NCBI GenBank assembly: GCA_025345505.1
Contig: JANVCC010000020.1
Location: 50,634,401 to 50,698,400, forward strand
Direction: 5' to 3'
Length of the DNA stretch: 64,000 bases
DNA from: Todiramphus chloris collaris
Taxonomy: Eukaryota > Chordata > Aves > Coraciiformes > Alcedinidae
Shown here: piece after piece, positions 24,269 to 35,500 of the stretch
Numbering within the stretch: the stretch's first letter is position 1
How the letters are laid out: each line of letters begins with the position of its first letter
Notes under the pieces: model-generated
Told to the model about the DNA's origin: nothing
What the model saw: only the letters and a program-made list of their open reading frames with translations
Databases searched by the model: none
Position numbers and translations under genes: made by a program

Positions 24269-27200
24269 GTAACAAGAGAAGTTTCTTCCATATTTGCATT
24301 TTTTGGTAGTATTTTATATGGAATGTGTTTTGAGGCAAGCTTTTGGTGGTGGTCTTTTAGGGGTCTCAAGCCATTTAAAAACATACCTCCAACAACCTTC
24401 TTGAGGATTTTAAGCATGTAAAGGCAAACAAAACAAAAAAACCCCCTTACACATGTAACCAGTAATAAGAGTTGGAAGTGCACTTAGAGGAAATGGGGTT
24501 TCAATATTATGGTTAATATAGACTTTAAAAAAATAAATTCTCCTTTCAAATGAATACTTTTTTTAACTCTTGCCAAACATGTTTCAGTAAAAATATTGAT
24601 TCAAATGTGTTGAATATTTGGATAAAATAATTTTGCTTGGTGTAATGCAGCTAAAAGACAAAGCCAGAGTTTGCTTTGACTTACTGGAAACATCTTGAAA
24701 TAAGAAGTCAGGAGGATACTACTGAAATAAGACATTTGGACTTTCTGATATTAAACATTGTCAAAACAGATGCCTCCCATCCCGAAAGAGTAAAGCTTTG
24801 CTCTGGAGAGCAATTTCTTGTTGAGATATTTGATGAGTGTTAACAGCAAATGTTCAGTCCTAGCTTGGTACATCGTCAGGTTCTTGCCAACTTGGTTGTA
24901 ATAGTAGTTGTAATAATGAACTGTGGTAGTGTTCTCCTCCAGCCGTGGGAACTGAATGCTTGCCAGGCTCTTAGGAGTGAAGAGCTCATGTGTATTGGGA
25001 AGAGGTGATGGAAGGCACACAATGTGTCACTGGACTAAATAGGTATCTGTCTAGCAGTGTGTGTATATGCAACAGGTTAAGTATGTGGGCATGGACTCCA
25101 CATGGAGCTCTTCGTGCGTACAGGCATGTAGGTGTTTCTGTGCTGAGCCCTTGGGTACCAAGGAAAGCCACAGCTGTCCTGTGGAGCAAATGGAGAAGGA
25201 AGAGGGTGATGCACACCTGGCAGGTGCCTAGACTGAAAAGGTACAGTGAGAGTTCTTCAGCTTTCCTGCCATGACTTGTTCCCGACTATTTCTGCTGATA
25301 CAGAGTGTGAGCAAATTGCACTCTCAGGACAAAATTAAGCCCACTCCAAGTGCTTGTGTGCACAAAACTTTTAAATAGAAAAGCTTGAGAACTGTTTTCT
25401 TTTGACTTTGTTCTGGGTAAGTTTAATGTGGTCCTCTGTAAAAAAAACAAAACTCAGGAAACCCAAATCTCCAGGAGACTCTGCTTCATTAGATAATTTG
25501 AAAATTGTTAATGATCACACACGTAGATCTGAGAGATCTCAGGCATGCAGCTGTAGTTTGAGAGCACTAGCTGCATTTGCCATCTGTCTCTAAGCAAGCA
25601 GATTTTGGCTGGATGTTCTGCTTCATATAGCTAAGTGTTACTCTTTTTGCTCCTCATCACCTCTAGACTGGGCTTTCCAAGAAGATTAATGGAACCTGAG
25701 AGAAATAACTCTTTCCTCTTCCTGAGAAAGTAGCATAATGTCACAGCAGTTATATTAACTTGGATAGAGTTGTTGTTGGTGTTCTAATGTTTGCTGTTTC
25801 TTTTCTGGGCTGAACCTCCTGTTTAGCCTAAAATTGCAGAGGTACACTTCCGTTCAGTAGTGTTCGAATTGCTTGTGTGTGTTTTAACCCCAAACCTATG
25901 CTAACTCCTCACTCGTGAAAAGTCAGGGAACAAAAGCTGTATCAGTATTCTGATGGCTAATATGCCATTCCTAGAATCCCATTAAACTGTCAGGAAAAGA
26001 AGACTAATCACTGTGAATCTCTCCTCAGTCTTCTATTTGCCAGTGGGGTTAAAGGAATGTGTATTGATTTGGGCAATGGAAGAAAATTTGGGTTTTGTTA
26101 TAGCTTGTAAACGTCTTGGACTGATAGCCTCAAGAGTGGTATTGTGTCCTACCACACATATGTACTCTACCCAGTAAATTTTGAAATAGAACTTCTCTTT
26201 TTAAAATATTTTTAAATTATTGTGTTTACAATATTCACTGAAATGGCTAATAGCTGGGCAACAGGATGTCAAACCCTGCCTTATCCTGGGATAATGCGTG
26301 TGGATGGAGTTTTTTTTTCTTAAGTTGTACTTACCTTCTTCATTACTATGACATCAGTAGAAAGTCACAATTTCTCATAAACTTGCTCTTTCTGCAACTA
26401 GCTATTAATAAGGAGATAATATTGGCATACTGCTGGCTGGGAAAATTATGAGGTAATCATTAAGGTGTACATTTATTTGGTTTTTTTAGATTTTGGGTCA
26501 AGGAGATAGGAGAAAGGTGGATGTGGGGTGGGAATATTGTGCTTATTACCAGGTTTTGAGCCAGCTGACACTTCTGTAAGGTAGTAATAATTTCTGTTTC
26601 TTCTTTAAGAGTGTAGGTGATAATCTTTCCTTTTGTAAGAAGTTCCTTTATCTTAAAGGATGACTTGCCTATAAGTAAGCGCAAAAGCTGGAAGTTTAAT
26701 AAAGCAAAATTTCAAGCAGTCTGACATTTGGTGTAGATAAAATGAAAACTTAATTTAATTGTTTGGCTGCTGACTTCACACTTCTGTCCTTCAGTGATTC
26801 TTCTGGTTTTGAAGAAAGAAGTACAAAAATAATTGAAATCCATATTTTTAGGGGAAACACATCTACTTACAACCTGTTCTTTTTAAGAGGAAGAACATTT
26901 CCCTGAAATCTGCTGTTCTCAAAAGGTCACTTTGATAGTAGTACAGACCAGACTTGTGTGCTGTGAATTGGTTCTGGTGTTTTCAGTTTACAAACATTGC
27001 CATGCTGCTAATACCACAGGAGTTTTTCTGTAGTTTGCTTTTTGCTTTTATCTCTTTGCTTGTGGTGATTATTTCTTATTAAAATGCTCAGATAAACAGA
27101 GCAATTAATTTTCAGTAATTTCCAAGTTGCTTTGGTTTTGTTAGTGAGTAACCTGGTGCAGCAGGTGTGTATTGGTGGATCAGAGCAGTCAGTGCTGAGC

Positions 27201-28163
27201 CCCTTGAGCCTCTGCTGTGAGTCAATGCTGGGTGGGGGGGTCTATACGTTGGACTGAATATATTCCTATGTCAGTGGTCCAGAACTTTTCAGAGAAGGTG
27301 CCCAGTGTTTCTGGCACACTACACTAAAGCAAGCCTGGATGTGATCAGTGGGCATGGTTGGTAGATTTGCTTCAAAATTGCATTGTTGCTATGTTGTGTT
27401 TCATATGGTTTGCACACTACTGTGTTCACAAATGCTGCAATGGATGCAATGTTTGACTCTCACAAATGCAGTCTATGGTGTGTAGACCAAAGCCTAGTAG
27501 TGGATATAATGTTCTGTACATTCTGGAAGCTAGACTGTGGCTAAATAATCATCTTGGGTTTACTGGTCTGTGTGTATCAAACACTTCTTATAAAAATCCG
27601 AGGAGAAATCCATCCTTGCTTGTCAGAGACAGAGAGCTCTGTCATTAAGCTTGACCAACAATGGCACTGTAGATGTTACCTAAAGCTTGATGGGATGTCT
27701 TTGATTCAGCACACTGGGACATGTTTCCAGTTATCTGGGAGACAGTTAAGCCAGCTCTTTCCCGGAGGGGTTAAAATCCTGTAATAGTAATTCCTAAAAG
27801 GCACAATTGCTGGGGCCTCATTGTGCAGACCCCCCGTGTGTGTCTTCCCCGTACAGGGAACCTGCACAATCAACACCCAGGTCCGTTTACACCAGCAGTG
27901 AGTGATTCTCCAGCAGAATCCTACTTGTGTTGCTGCTTCATGTGCCTGTCTCTGTCTGTGTGGGGCTAGGGACATCGTATGCTTGGTCTCTTTCTGGCAA
28001 TGAGGGGAGAACTTTCTCATTTGAAAGGATTTAAAGAAAAGAAGGATGACAAGTACTTCAGTGATTCTTCGCCCTCCCATCCTGCCTGTTGTTCTAATTG
28101 ATTTTTTTTTTTTTTTTACCTATTTAAAAGAAAGCTTAGGCAAAAAAATGAACCTCTAGCTGC
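24269..28163. other. Non-coding sequence, no gene recognised
   Basis: Unique sequence with an A/C-only tract at 24425-24446 and several short frames. The longest is 124 codons on the minus strand (27706-28080), with no resemblance to a known protein. A poly-T run (about 28103-28118) lies just before the CR1 element. Confidence 0.55.
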
Positions 28164-29511
28164 CTAGAATAGAATTACTGAGTCTGGAAAAGGCCTCTGA
28201 GATCATCAAGTCCAGCCTATGACCTAACACCCCCACATCGGCTAGACCATGGCACTAAGTGCCACATCCAGACTGTCTTTAAACACATCCAGGGATGTTG
28301 ACTCTGCCACCTCCCTGGGCAGTCCATTTCAATATCTGACCACCCTCTGTCAGGAAGTGCTTCCTGATACCCAGCCTAAACCTCCCCTGGTGCAGCTTCA
28401 GGCCATGCCCTCTCATCCTGTCACTAGTTGCCTGGGAGAAGAGCCTGACCCCCCCCACCTGACTACAACCTCCCGTCAGGTAGTTGTAGAGAGCAACAAG
28501 GTCCCCCCGAGTCTCTTCTTCTCCAGGCTAAACAACCACAGCTCCCTCAGCCTCTCCTCATAAGACCTTCCTTCTAGTCCCTTCACCAGCCTCATTGCTC
28601 TCCTCTGGACCCGCTCCAGCCCCTCCATATCCTTCTTGAAGTGAGGGGCCCAGAACTGTACACAGTACTCGAGGTGAGGACTCACCAGTGCTGACTACAG
28701 GGGGAGAATCACATCCCTAGTCCTGCTGGCCACACTATTCCTGATACAAGCCAGGATGCCATTGACCTTCCGGGCCACCTGAGCAAACTGCTGGCTCATG
28801 TTCAACTGGTTGTCAACCAGAACACCCAAGTCTTTCTCCACAGGACCCCGCTCTCCAGCCACTCCTCCCCCAGTCTGTAGCGCTGCATGGGGTTATTGTG
28901 GCCAAAGTGCAGGACCCTGCACTTGGTCCTGTTGAACTTCATACCATTGGCCTCAGCCCATTGACTCAGCCTGTCCAGGTCCATCTGCAGCATCTTCCTA
29001 CCCTCTGGCAGATCAACACTCCCGTCCAATTTGGTGTCATCTGCAAATTTACTGAGGGTAGACTCAATCCCCGTGTCCAGGTCATCAATAAAGATGTTGA
29101 AAAGGACTGGGCCCAGTACTGATCCCTGGGGTACACCACTGGTCACCATTCACCAACTTCACACAGCACTGTTCACCACCACTCTCTGGGCCCAGCCATT
29201 CAACAGGTTTTTAACCCAGCTAAGGGTGCATTTGTCCAAGCTGTGTACTGACAGCTTTTCAGGAGGTTGCTGTGGGAGACTGTGTCAAAGGCTTTGCTGA
29301 AGTCAAGGTAAACCACATCCTCATCCACTAGGCAGGTCACACAGTCATAGAAGAATATGAGATTGGTCAGGAAGGACCTTCCTTTCCTAAACCCTTGCTG
29401 GCTAGGCCTGATTCCCTGGTTGCCTTCTATATGTCGCTTGATGGTACTCAGGATGATCCTCTCCATAATCTTGCCAGGCACTGAGGTCAGGCTGACAGGC
29501 CTGTAGTTTCC
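28164..29511 (-). mobile_element. CR1 non-LTR retrotransposon, 5'-truncated, about 1.35 kb
   Basis: The largest repeat in the window, on the minus strand. The 3' end is near 28164, where the minus strand ends in AGTAATTCTATTCTAGG, a worn CR1 tail. Upstream of it lies the usual CR1 3' region, ending in about AGGCTGGACTTGATGATCTC on the minus strand. The other edge is at about 29511, inside ORF2 at the residues NYRPVSLTSVPGK, so the element starts in the reverse-transcriptase domain and lacks the 5' UTR, ORF1 and endonuclease. Its 3' end differs from those of the copies at 12.7 and 62.7 kb, so it belongs to a different CR1 subfamily. It is inactive. Confidence 0.97.
28242..29511 (-). pseudogene. 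CR1 ORF2 reverse-transcriptase fragment with frameshifts and a stop
   Basis: Three pieces in different frames carry recognisable RT motifs in the right order. At 29200-29511 the frame includes FRKGRS and YLDFSKAFDTVSH (29272-29310), the first catalytic-aspartate motif. At 28802-29149 it has [20 protein letters not shown] and FADD (29036-29047), the active-site motif. At 28476-28685 it has [18 protein letters not shown] and the C-terminal [12 protein letters not shown]. Frame changes fall at about 29150-29200, at about 28830-28860, and near 28500. A TAG at 28695-28697 (complement) interrupts the third piece upstream. The catalytic residues survive but no full protein can be made. Confidence 0.95.
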
Positions 29512-32451
29512 TGAAATTGTATATAACTAGCATAATCTATCATGGGCTTCAAAAGCTTTCAGAATTGTACTATAAACTTTGAGTAGTAAGATGTTTCAAA
29601 GTCATGTGTGGTGACTGTCTGCAGGTCAGTGTGAAATGAAGACAGACGTGGTCATAGTCCTTACCTCAAGGCATTTATAGTTTGAAACTAGTCAATGAGA
29701 AGGGTTGGGGCGACTTACACAGAAGTAATACAGTGAGTCATCAGTGCAGTTAGACTTAGATCCTGCTTTCTCTAGAATCATCAGAATTGGACTTTTAAGT
29801 GTTCATTGAGGCTGCCTTCTCTTTTCCCAGTTCTTTGGTAGTTGCCATTGATCAGTTAGTGCTCATGTACCATGCTTCCTTCTAATTTTTCACCGTGGTC
29901 CTTACTAAGGATTCATTTTCCAGCTCTATCTCTTTCCTTGAGCCTTGGGAGCATGAAAGTGCTTGCTTGTACACTGTTCCTTTCTTTGCTGGACTCATTC
30001 AAGAGCTGCAAATTGAGTTCTACCCTTCTGCACCTGTGAAGACGTGGGCTTCTCTTGGTTACCACCATACACAATAGCATTGACCCATATAAACTCTCAC
30101 ACAGTGCTGAATGGAGACCTTGTATGTGGTGAGGAGGGAAAGGGAGTGGAGTGAGAAATGTGGATTCATTTTCTCACTTTGCAACAGTCTTCCTGGGTGG
30201 CCTTGAACATATCACTTGCATCCCTCCCTTCTTTCCCACCCCCTCTTTCCTTACTTGTGCTTAACACTCCCACCTGTGAAATGAGGTTGGTAAACTTCCT
30301 CTCATGGTTCCTCTGTCTGAATCATTCAGGTGGTCAGCTCTCCCCAGCCAATGCTCTCTGTACATTGCCACAGCAAAGAAATCAATGTGGTTGACCTTGA
30401 TTGTGAGCTTGAGTGTGAAAGTAATGCATGTAATTTAAGTGTTCAGGAGCCAGAATTTACTGTGGGTTTCTAGGATGAGATTTTCAAAGTTCCTGAAGAC
30501 CATATCCATATATCAGGGAGACTTAAGATCGATCACTCTTATATCCTAGGAAATTCAAGTTTTGAATCCATATTCAGATCTCTGAATCAGTGACTTGACT
30601 TCAAGTGCTTAACACCAGTAGTCTGTGTTGAATATGGTAGACATGAATTTAGGGTGCTCTATATTTTTGTATTTGTCACAGATTTAGAGATGGACATGGG
30701 AGGCTTGCTGTACATGTCTGAGGCTGCAGGGTGGTGGTGGCTCCTCTGTGTTTTCTTTTTCTTTTAAACCACTGCTTCAGTTGAAAATGTAACTTGTTCA
30801 CAAGGACAAAGTACGTGTACTCAGTGACTTGATTTATCAGTAGATTCCAGACTGCCAGATGCATTTGGTGGTCTTGGTTATTGTCCAACAGAAAAAGTCA
30901 CAGAGACCTGACACTCTTCTTCTATGTTTTCACATATAGATATTTTGGCATTTTAGCTGTCTGTGTTCACTCAGTAGAAATGTGGTTCAAGTTGTTTCAG
31001 GAGCAAAGGGGTGGTCCCAGCAGGTCAGAGTTCAGGTTAGTGGTAGGGCAGGGTGGGGAAGCTTGGATTGCAGCTGGCTACACAAAATTTGACCTCAGAT
31101 TAACCAGACGGCTTCAGTTTCCACTGCTGCTGTCCCAAAGCCTCCATGAGCAAAAAAATATGAAGTACAATAAAAGAAAATAAATTTTTGGAATTGGTAC
31201 AAAACTGGGAGGAAAAACTTGAAGAATTCTCTTTGACTAGTACCTGCTGACAGCTGAAAGCAAATGTTAGATATTCTGAGGCTAGTGCCACAAAAGCACA
31301 TGCACATGTCAGTGCTAAACAGGTTAGACAAGATCATGGAACGATGTTAATCACCAGGTCTTTGCTGAAACTGTGCTGAAACTGTGCCAGTTTACACCAG
31401 TTAAGGATATGATCTTTGGATGTTATAATTCACTGTGTTATTCCCTTTAAAGTTTAAACTCCTTTATCTTTTTACTCTGAAAGCAGAGTTATTTTGTGTT
31501 AGATAATGAGTTCATAGGAACAGGGTATTTTTATTAAATATTAAAAATTCAACTTTTACCTTAATGAAAGGCTTGGCTTTTAGTCCTGATTGAAACTGAC
31601 AGTGAAGAACATACCCTGTTCTTGCCAAATCCTGATACAGTAGGGCAGCAAAGTGTTTTGCGAGTGGTGATGAGTCTCTCTTCTCAGAACTGATCTTACT
31701 GAGTTTCCATAATCAAGGACAGACTTTCAGAAAGGCTCAAATATGGCTTCATTTTCAGAAACTGCTGAGTGCTAATCTCCCTTTGAAAAACTAATGCTCA
31801 ATTTCATGCCAGAAGCTTCTGGATGTCAGGCGTTCTCAAAAACCAGTCTTTGAGTGTCATTTGAAATATGTTTCCATATAAGCAAATTCTATACTTTTGC
31901 CGGCAATTTTTTTTAAAACAGTATTGTTAAGTGGAGAATAGCAGTGGTGTAAATAGCCTTAAAGAAAAGGGGAACTGTACTAAAACTTTACTCATTTTTT
32001 TGCAATGAACTTGGCTGAACTCTGAATAATTTGAAGATCTGAGGAGAAAACAGCTTTGTTTCATGCTTTCATATATCTGCACTTTCTGTTAAAAATGGTG
32101 TAAATGTAATGTTTTGCTGAAGAATTTAACTTTCTGGCCTTATCAAAAGGAAGATGTATTGTGCAATCTAAATGCCATTAGATTTAAGCCCAGCAGACTT
32201 AAAACTTTTGGATAAAGATTTATGAATCTTGAAAATTCCCTTAGTAAAATTGGATGTTAATCCCACAGACTGCCTGTTTTAGCCCTGCTAACTTTGTTGA
32301 TAAGAGATTCAAATAATATTTTGGAAAGATATACTAGCAGCCTTCTCTTGCAATGCATCAGACTTGACGTCTCCTCTTAGTCCTGCTTTAAGAGTACTCC
32401 AGGTAGTGTTTAGGTTTCTGTGTCTTCCAAAAAATATTATGCTGAATTAAA
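29512..32451. other. Non-coding sequence, no gene recognised
   Basis: Unique sequence without a recognisable gene. About 31715-31860 has phrases (ACTTTCAGAAAGGCTCAAATATGG, TTTCAGAAACTGCTGAGTGC) that resemble old amniote repeats but are too decayed to assign. An 11-bp unit, GCTGAAACTGT, is repeated in tandem at 31364-31385. Confidence 0.55.
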
Positions 32452-32577
32452 TTTGGGGTTTGTTGGGTTTTTTTGTGGGTTGGGTTTTTTGTGGGTTTTT
32501 TTGTGTGTATGGTTTTTTTGTGTGTATGGGGTTTTTTTGTTTTTTTTTTTGTTTGGGGTTTTGGGGTTTTTTTTGGT
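32452..32577. repeat. 126-nt G/T tract without C, partly 17-bp periodic
   Basis: The tract has no C and only two A in 126 nt. Two exact 17-bp units (GGTTTTTTTGTGTGTAT) lie in tandem at 32494-32510 and 32511-32527. Repeated GGG/GGGG runs separated by T-rich loops of about 2-9 nt on the plus strand make it a possible G-quadruplex former. The hydrophobic open frames across it (Phe, Gly, Val, Cys only) are a by-product of composition and not a gene. Confidence 0.95.
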
Positions 32578-35500
32578 ACATAAGAATCTTATTTGCCAAA
32601 AAATGTAGTAAAAGAAATAATCCCTTAGGGTGTCATAAATGCGTCACTCAAGTGGTTCTGTGGACTGAATCATCTTCAACTTTGTGTAAATAGGTTTAAG
32701 TATTACAAAAGGTATCTGCAGACTGTAGAAGCGTGAATGACAAAAAATGTCTGATGAAGGTTTTCAGTAACCTGAACATGAAATATCGTTGAATTCTGAG
32801 CTTAAGATACCTAAATACAGCATGAACACCAAGTTCTGAGTCCTCTAAATTCTGAGGTAAAACTTCCGTTGACTTCAGCACACAGAGTTATTAAAATTTT
32901 TTAAAAAGTTGTCTCCTTTCAAATCAATCTTCCCTTGGTGTAATGAGTGCAGAGAGAAACAGTCAATTAGAAATGTTTAAGGGTAAAACACTGAATTTAG
33001 TTTCTAGGAACACCTTTTGCGTTTCTGTGGCTACAGGCTTCTTCAAAGGTTGAAAATGATCTTCAGTAGCCAGCAAGTAGAGTGAGAGTGTACTAAGTGT
33101 GATGGTGAAAGATACCTGAGTTGAGTGTTTCCCATTCTGACAAAAGGATTAAGCTGAGTTACCAACTACCCCTTCCTGGGTAGGTCTGGATAAGATTTCA
33201 GTGATCTGCCTGTGACCAGAGGGACAGGCTAGGGTCGCATCCTTTGCTCTTCTCTTTCCACAATGCCAGGAATGGCCATACATGAATATGTTACTAAACC
33301 AGAGCTGCAGCTTTTGTGGTGCTTCTTTCCCATAGTCATCCAAAATAGGATGACTCACCAGTGCTGGATTGTCAGGGAGATGGATTTTGGAGCAAGCTGT
33401 GAATGGATATCTTTGAGTCTTACTAAAATGCTGAAATACAGGTCGAGAAACAAGTTTTCAAAACCAGTTTGAACCCAGTTGTGACTGACTTGAAGCCCAT
33501 GCTAAAGCTCTCATACTCCTTTCAGCCAATGCTGAATACTTTTAGATATTCAATCCTTTCTAATTTTGTTTAGATCTTTATTTCTTTGCTACTTACTTAT
33601 GTCTGCATTGAATGATGTAACTACCACTTGGAGTTAATTGTACAATTAGAAATAAAATCAGCCTCTCCTCCTATGTCTTAATTATTTTTAAGTGGAAAAA
33701 TTGATTTCTGCTCCCCCATGCTCTCTCACCTTCTTAAAGTCTCCTTTTTTTTATGATGTGCAACCACTGTTTTAGTGGAAAAGGCAAAGCTACTGTTAAC
33801 TTACTTTTCCACAGATGGCGGATAATTTGTAAGAGTTCTACTGCCTGATATATTCCCACTTACTAGATAGCGATGTCGGAATGCAAAGATGCCTTTCAGG
33901 TTTCAAATGTTGATCAATGTGGGGAAATAGTTTGCGTTTTGGTTGCTGTGTAGAAAAGTACTAGATTTTAGAGTACAAAAGGTAAGCAGTTTCTTAATAT
34001 AGAAAATAACTATATTCTTGAAAAGTGATGCTAAACGATCAAGTTTGCCCTGACTGAAGGAAAGCTAGAAGAATCCTGGGTGGAAAATCCATGATCTGAA
34101 TAAATTATCCCTACATCCCAGTGTGATGACATAACCTCACAGAGTTCCTTTAAACAAAGCAAATAATATTACTGCTTTCTCCCTTGTTGCTCTAACTCAG
34201 TAACTTCTTCCTTACCATGACTTGTTCCATTATTTTCAGTGAGGTAAGTTTAGTGTGAATTTATCCCCTTCCACACGAATGAAATAATTAAATCTGCTTC
34301 AATAAATTGTTTCAGTATGTTCAAAGAAAGATCTTCCTTCTCCTATCTTCTTCCCCACTGTCCTGCTCCTCATCCATGTGTTTTTGATGCAGTTGCTTGT
34401 AGTGGCCCAGGCTCTGCAAAGTATCCTAAAACACCTGGGGCCAGGTGTTCAGACTTACCTTGAATGTACATTCATATCTCAGCGCTTTCCTACATACCTC
34501 ACTCTGTGTGCACTCAGACTTCTTGCTGCAATTAGGTTTCTGGCACTTTTTTTCTCCTTCTATTCATGAAATAGAAATGAGGTCTGAATATGCAACTGAG
34601 TGAAGGCCCAGGGCCACAAACCATCCAACTTAATGCAGAAATGTAGTGTTGTGGAAGCTACCAGATGTAAAATACCCATATGGTAAGGCACTAGTTGGTT
34701 GTGTAGACTGATGCCTGACCTTTTTCCCCTGGAAAGTGCTTTGCAGCACGAGGTAATATCTGACAGGATCTCTCAAGATTTAAATTACTTTTTTACTGCC
34801 TGCATGTATGTACAGGAAGTAAAGTCATGTAATAAAGTAATTCCTCCTATTTAGTTATTCTGTCCTCAGATATATTGATAATTTTTTTTGTTTTGCTTCT
34901 AATACAAAGTGCACCTGAATTTTTGAAACAGGCTTTTAATGGGACTGCTATTTCAGAGATATGACTTCTTTGTAATGGAAGAATTGGTAGTTATTAATAG
35001 GCTTTCACTATTGTCTTTCTGTCTTTGTTTAATGTGTTTGAATGTTGAATCATGCTAAATTATGTGCATGTTAAGTGATAAATTAGGTAATTCTCCAATG
35101 TGGTGGGAATTAATAGTGGAACTGCCTTAATTTGCTCTTTTTTTTTTTTTTGTTTTGTTCTGCGTTTTTTTTTGTTGCCATAAACCCCATTAAATCTCTC
35201 TTATGTAGATGGCCTTGTCAAAGAGTATTCATAAGAACAGAGGATGGGAGAGGGGGGGAAAGCCCGAGGCCCAAAACAAACAGAGCCTTGCTCCTTTTGG
35301 ACAGATGGTGAGGGCTGAACCTTCATGAATTTGTTATTGACCTAATTGAAATCACATTTGTGTATTGTTCTCAAGCTATGCTAGTGATGGGGCTGGCAGG
35401 GCTTGGGGAGAAGAGTGGCACTGCAAAAATGCAGTGCTGTGAAAATCTTCCAGAAGGTTAAGAGGGATTCCAGCACCTCCTGGGCTATTGCTGTTGCCTG

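Noticed and set aside
27706-28080. 124-codon minus-strand open frame next to the CR1
   Set aside because: It does not continue the CR1 reading frame and shows no family resemblance.
32420-32693. Very hydrophobic Phe/Gly/Val/Cys-rich open frames resembling membrane proteins
   Set aside because: They are translations of the G/T-only tract, and composition alone explains them.
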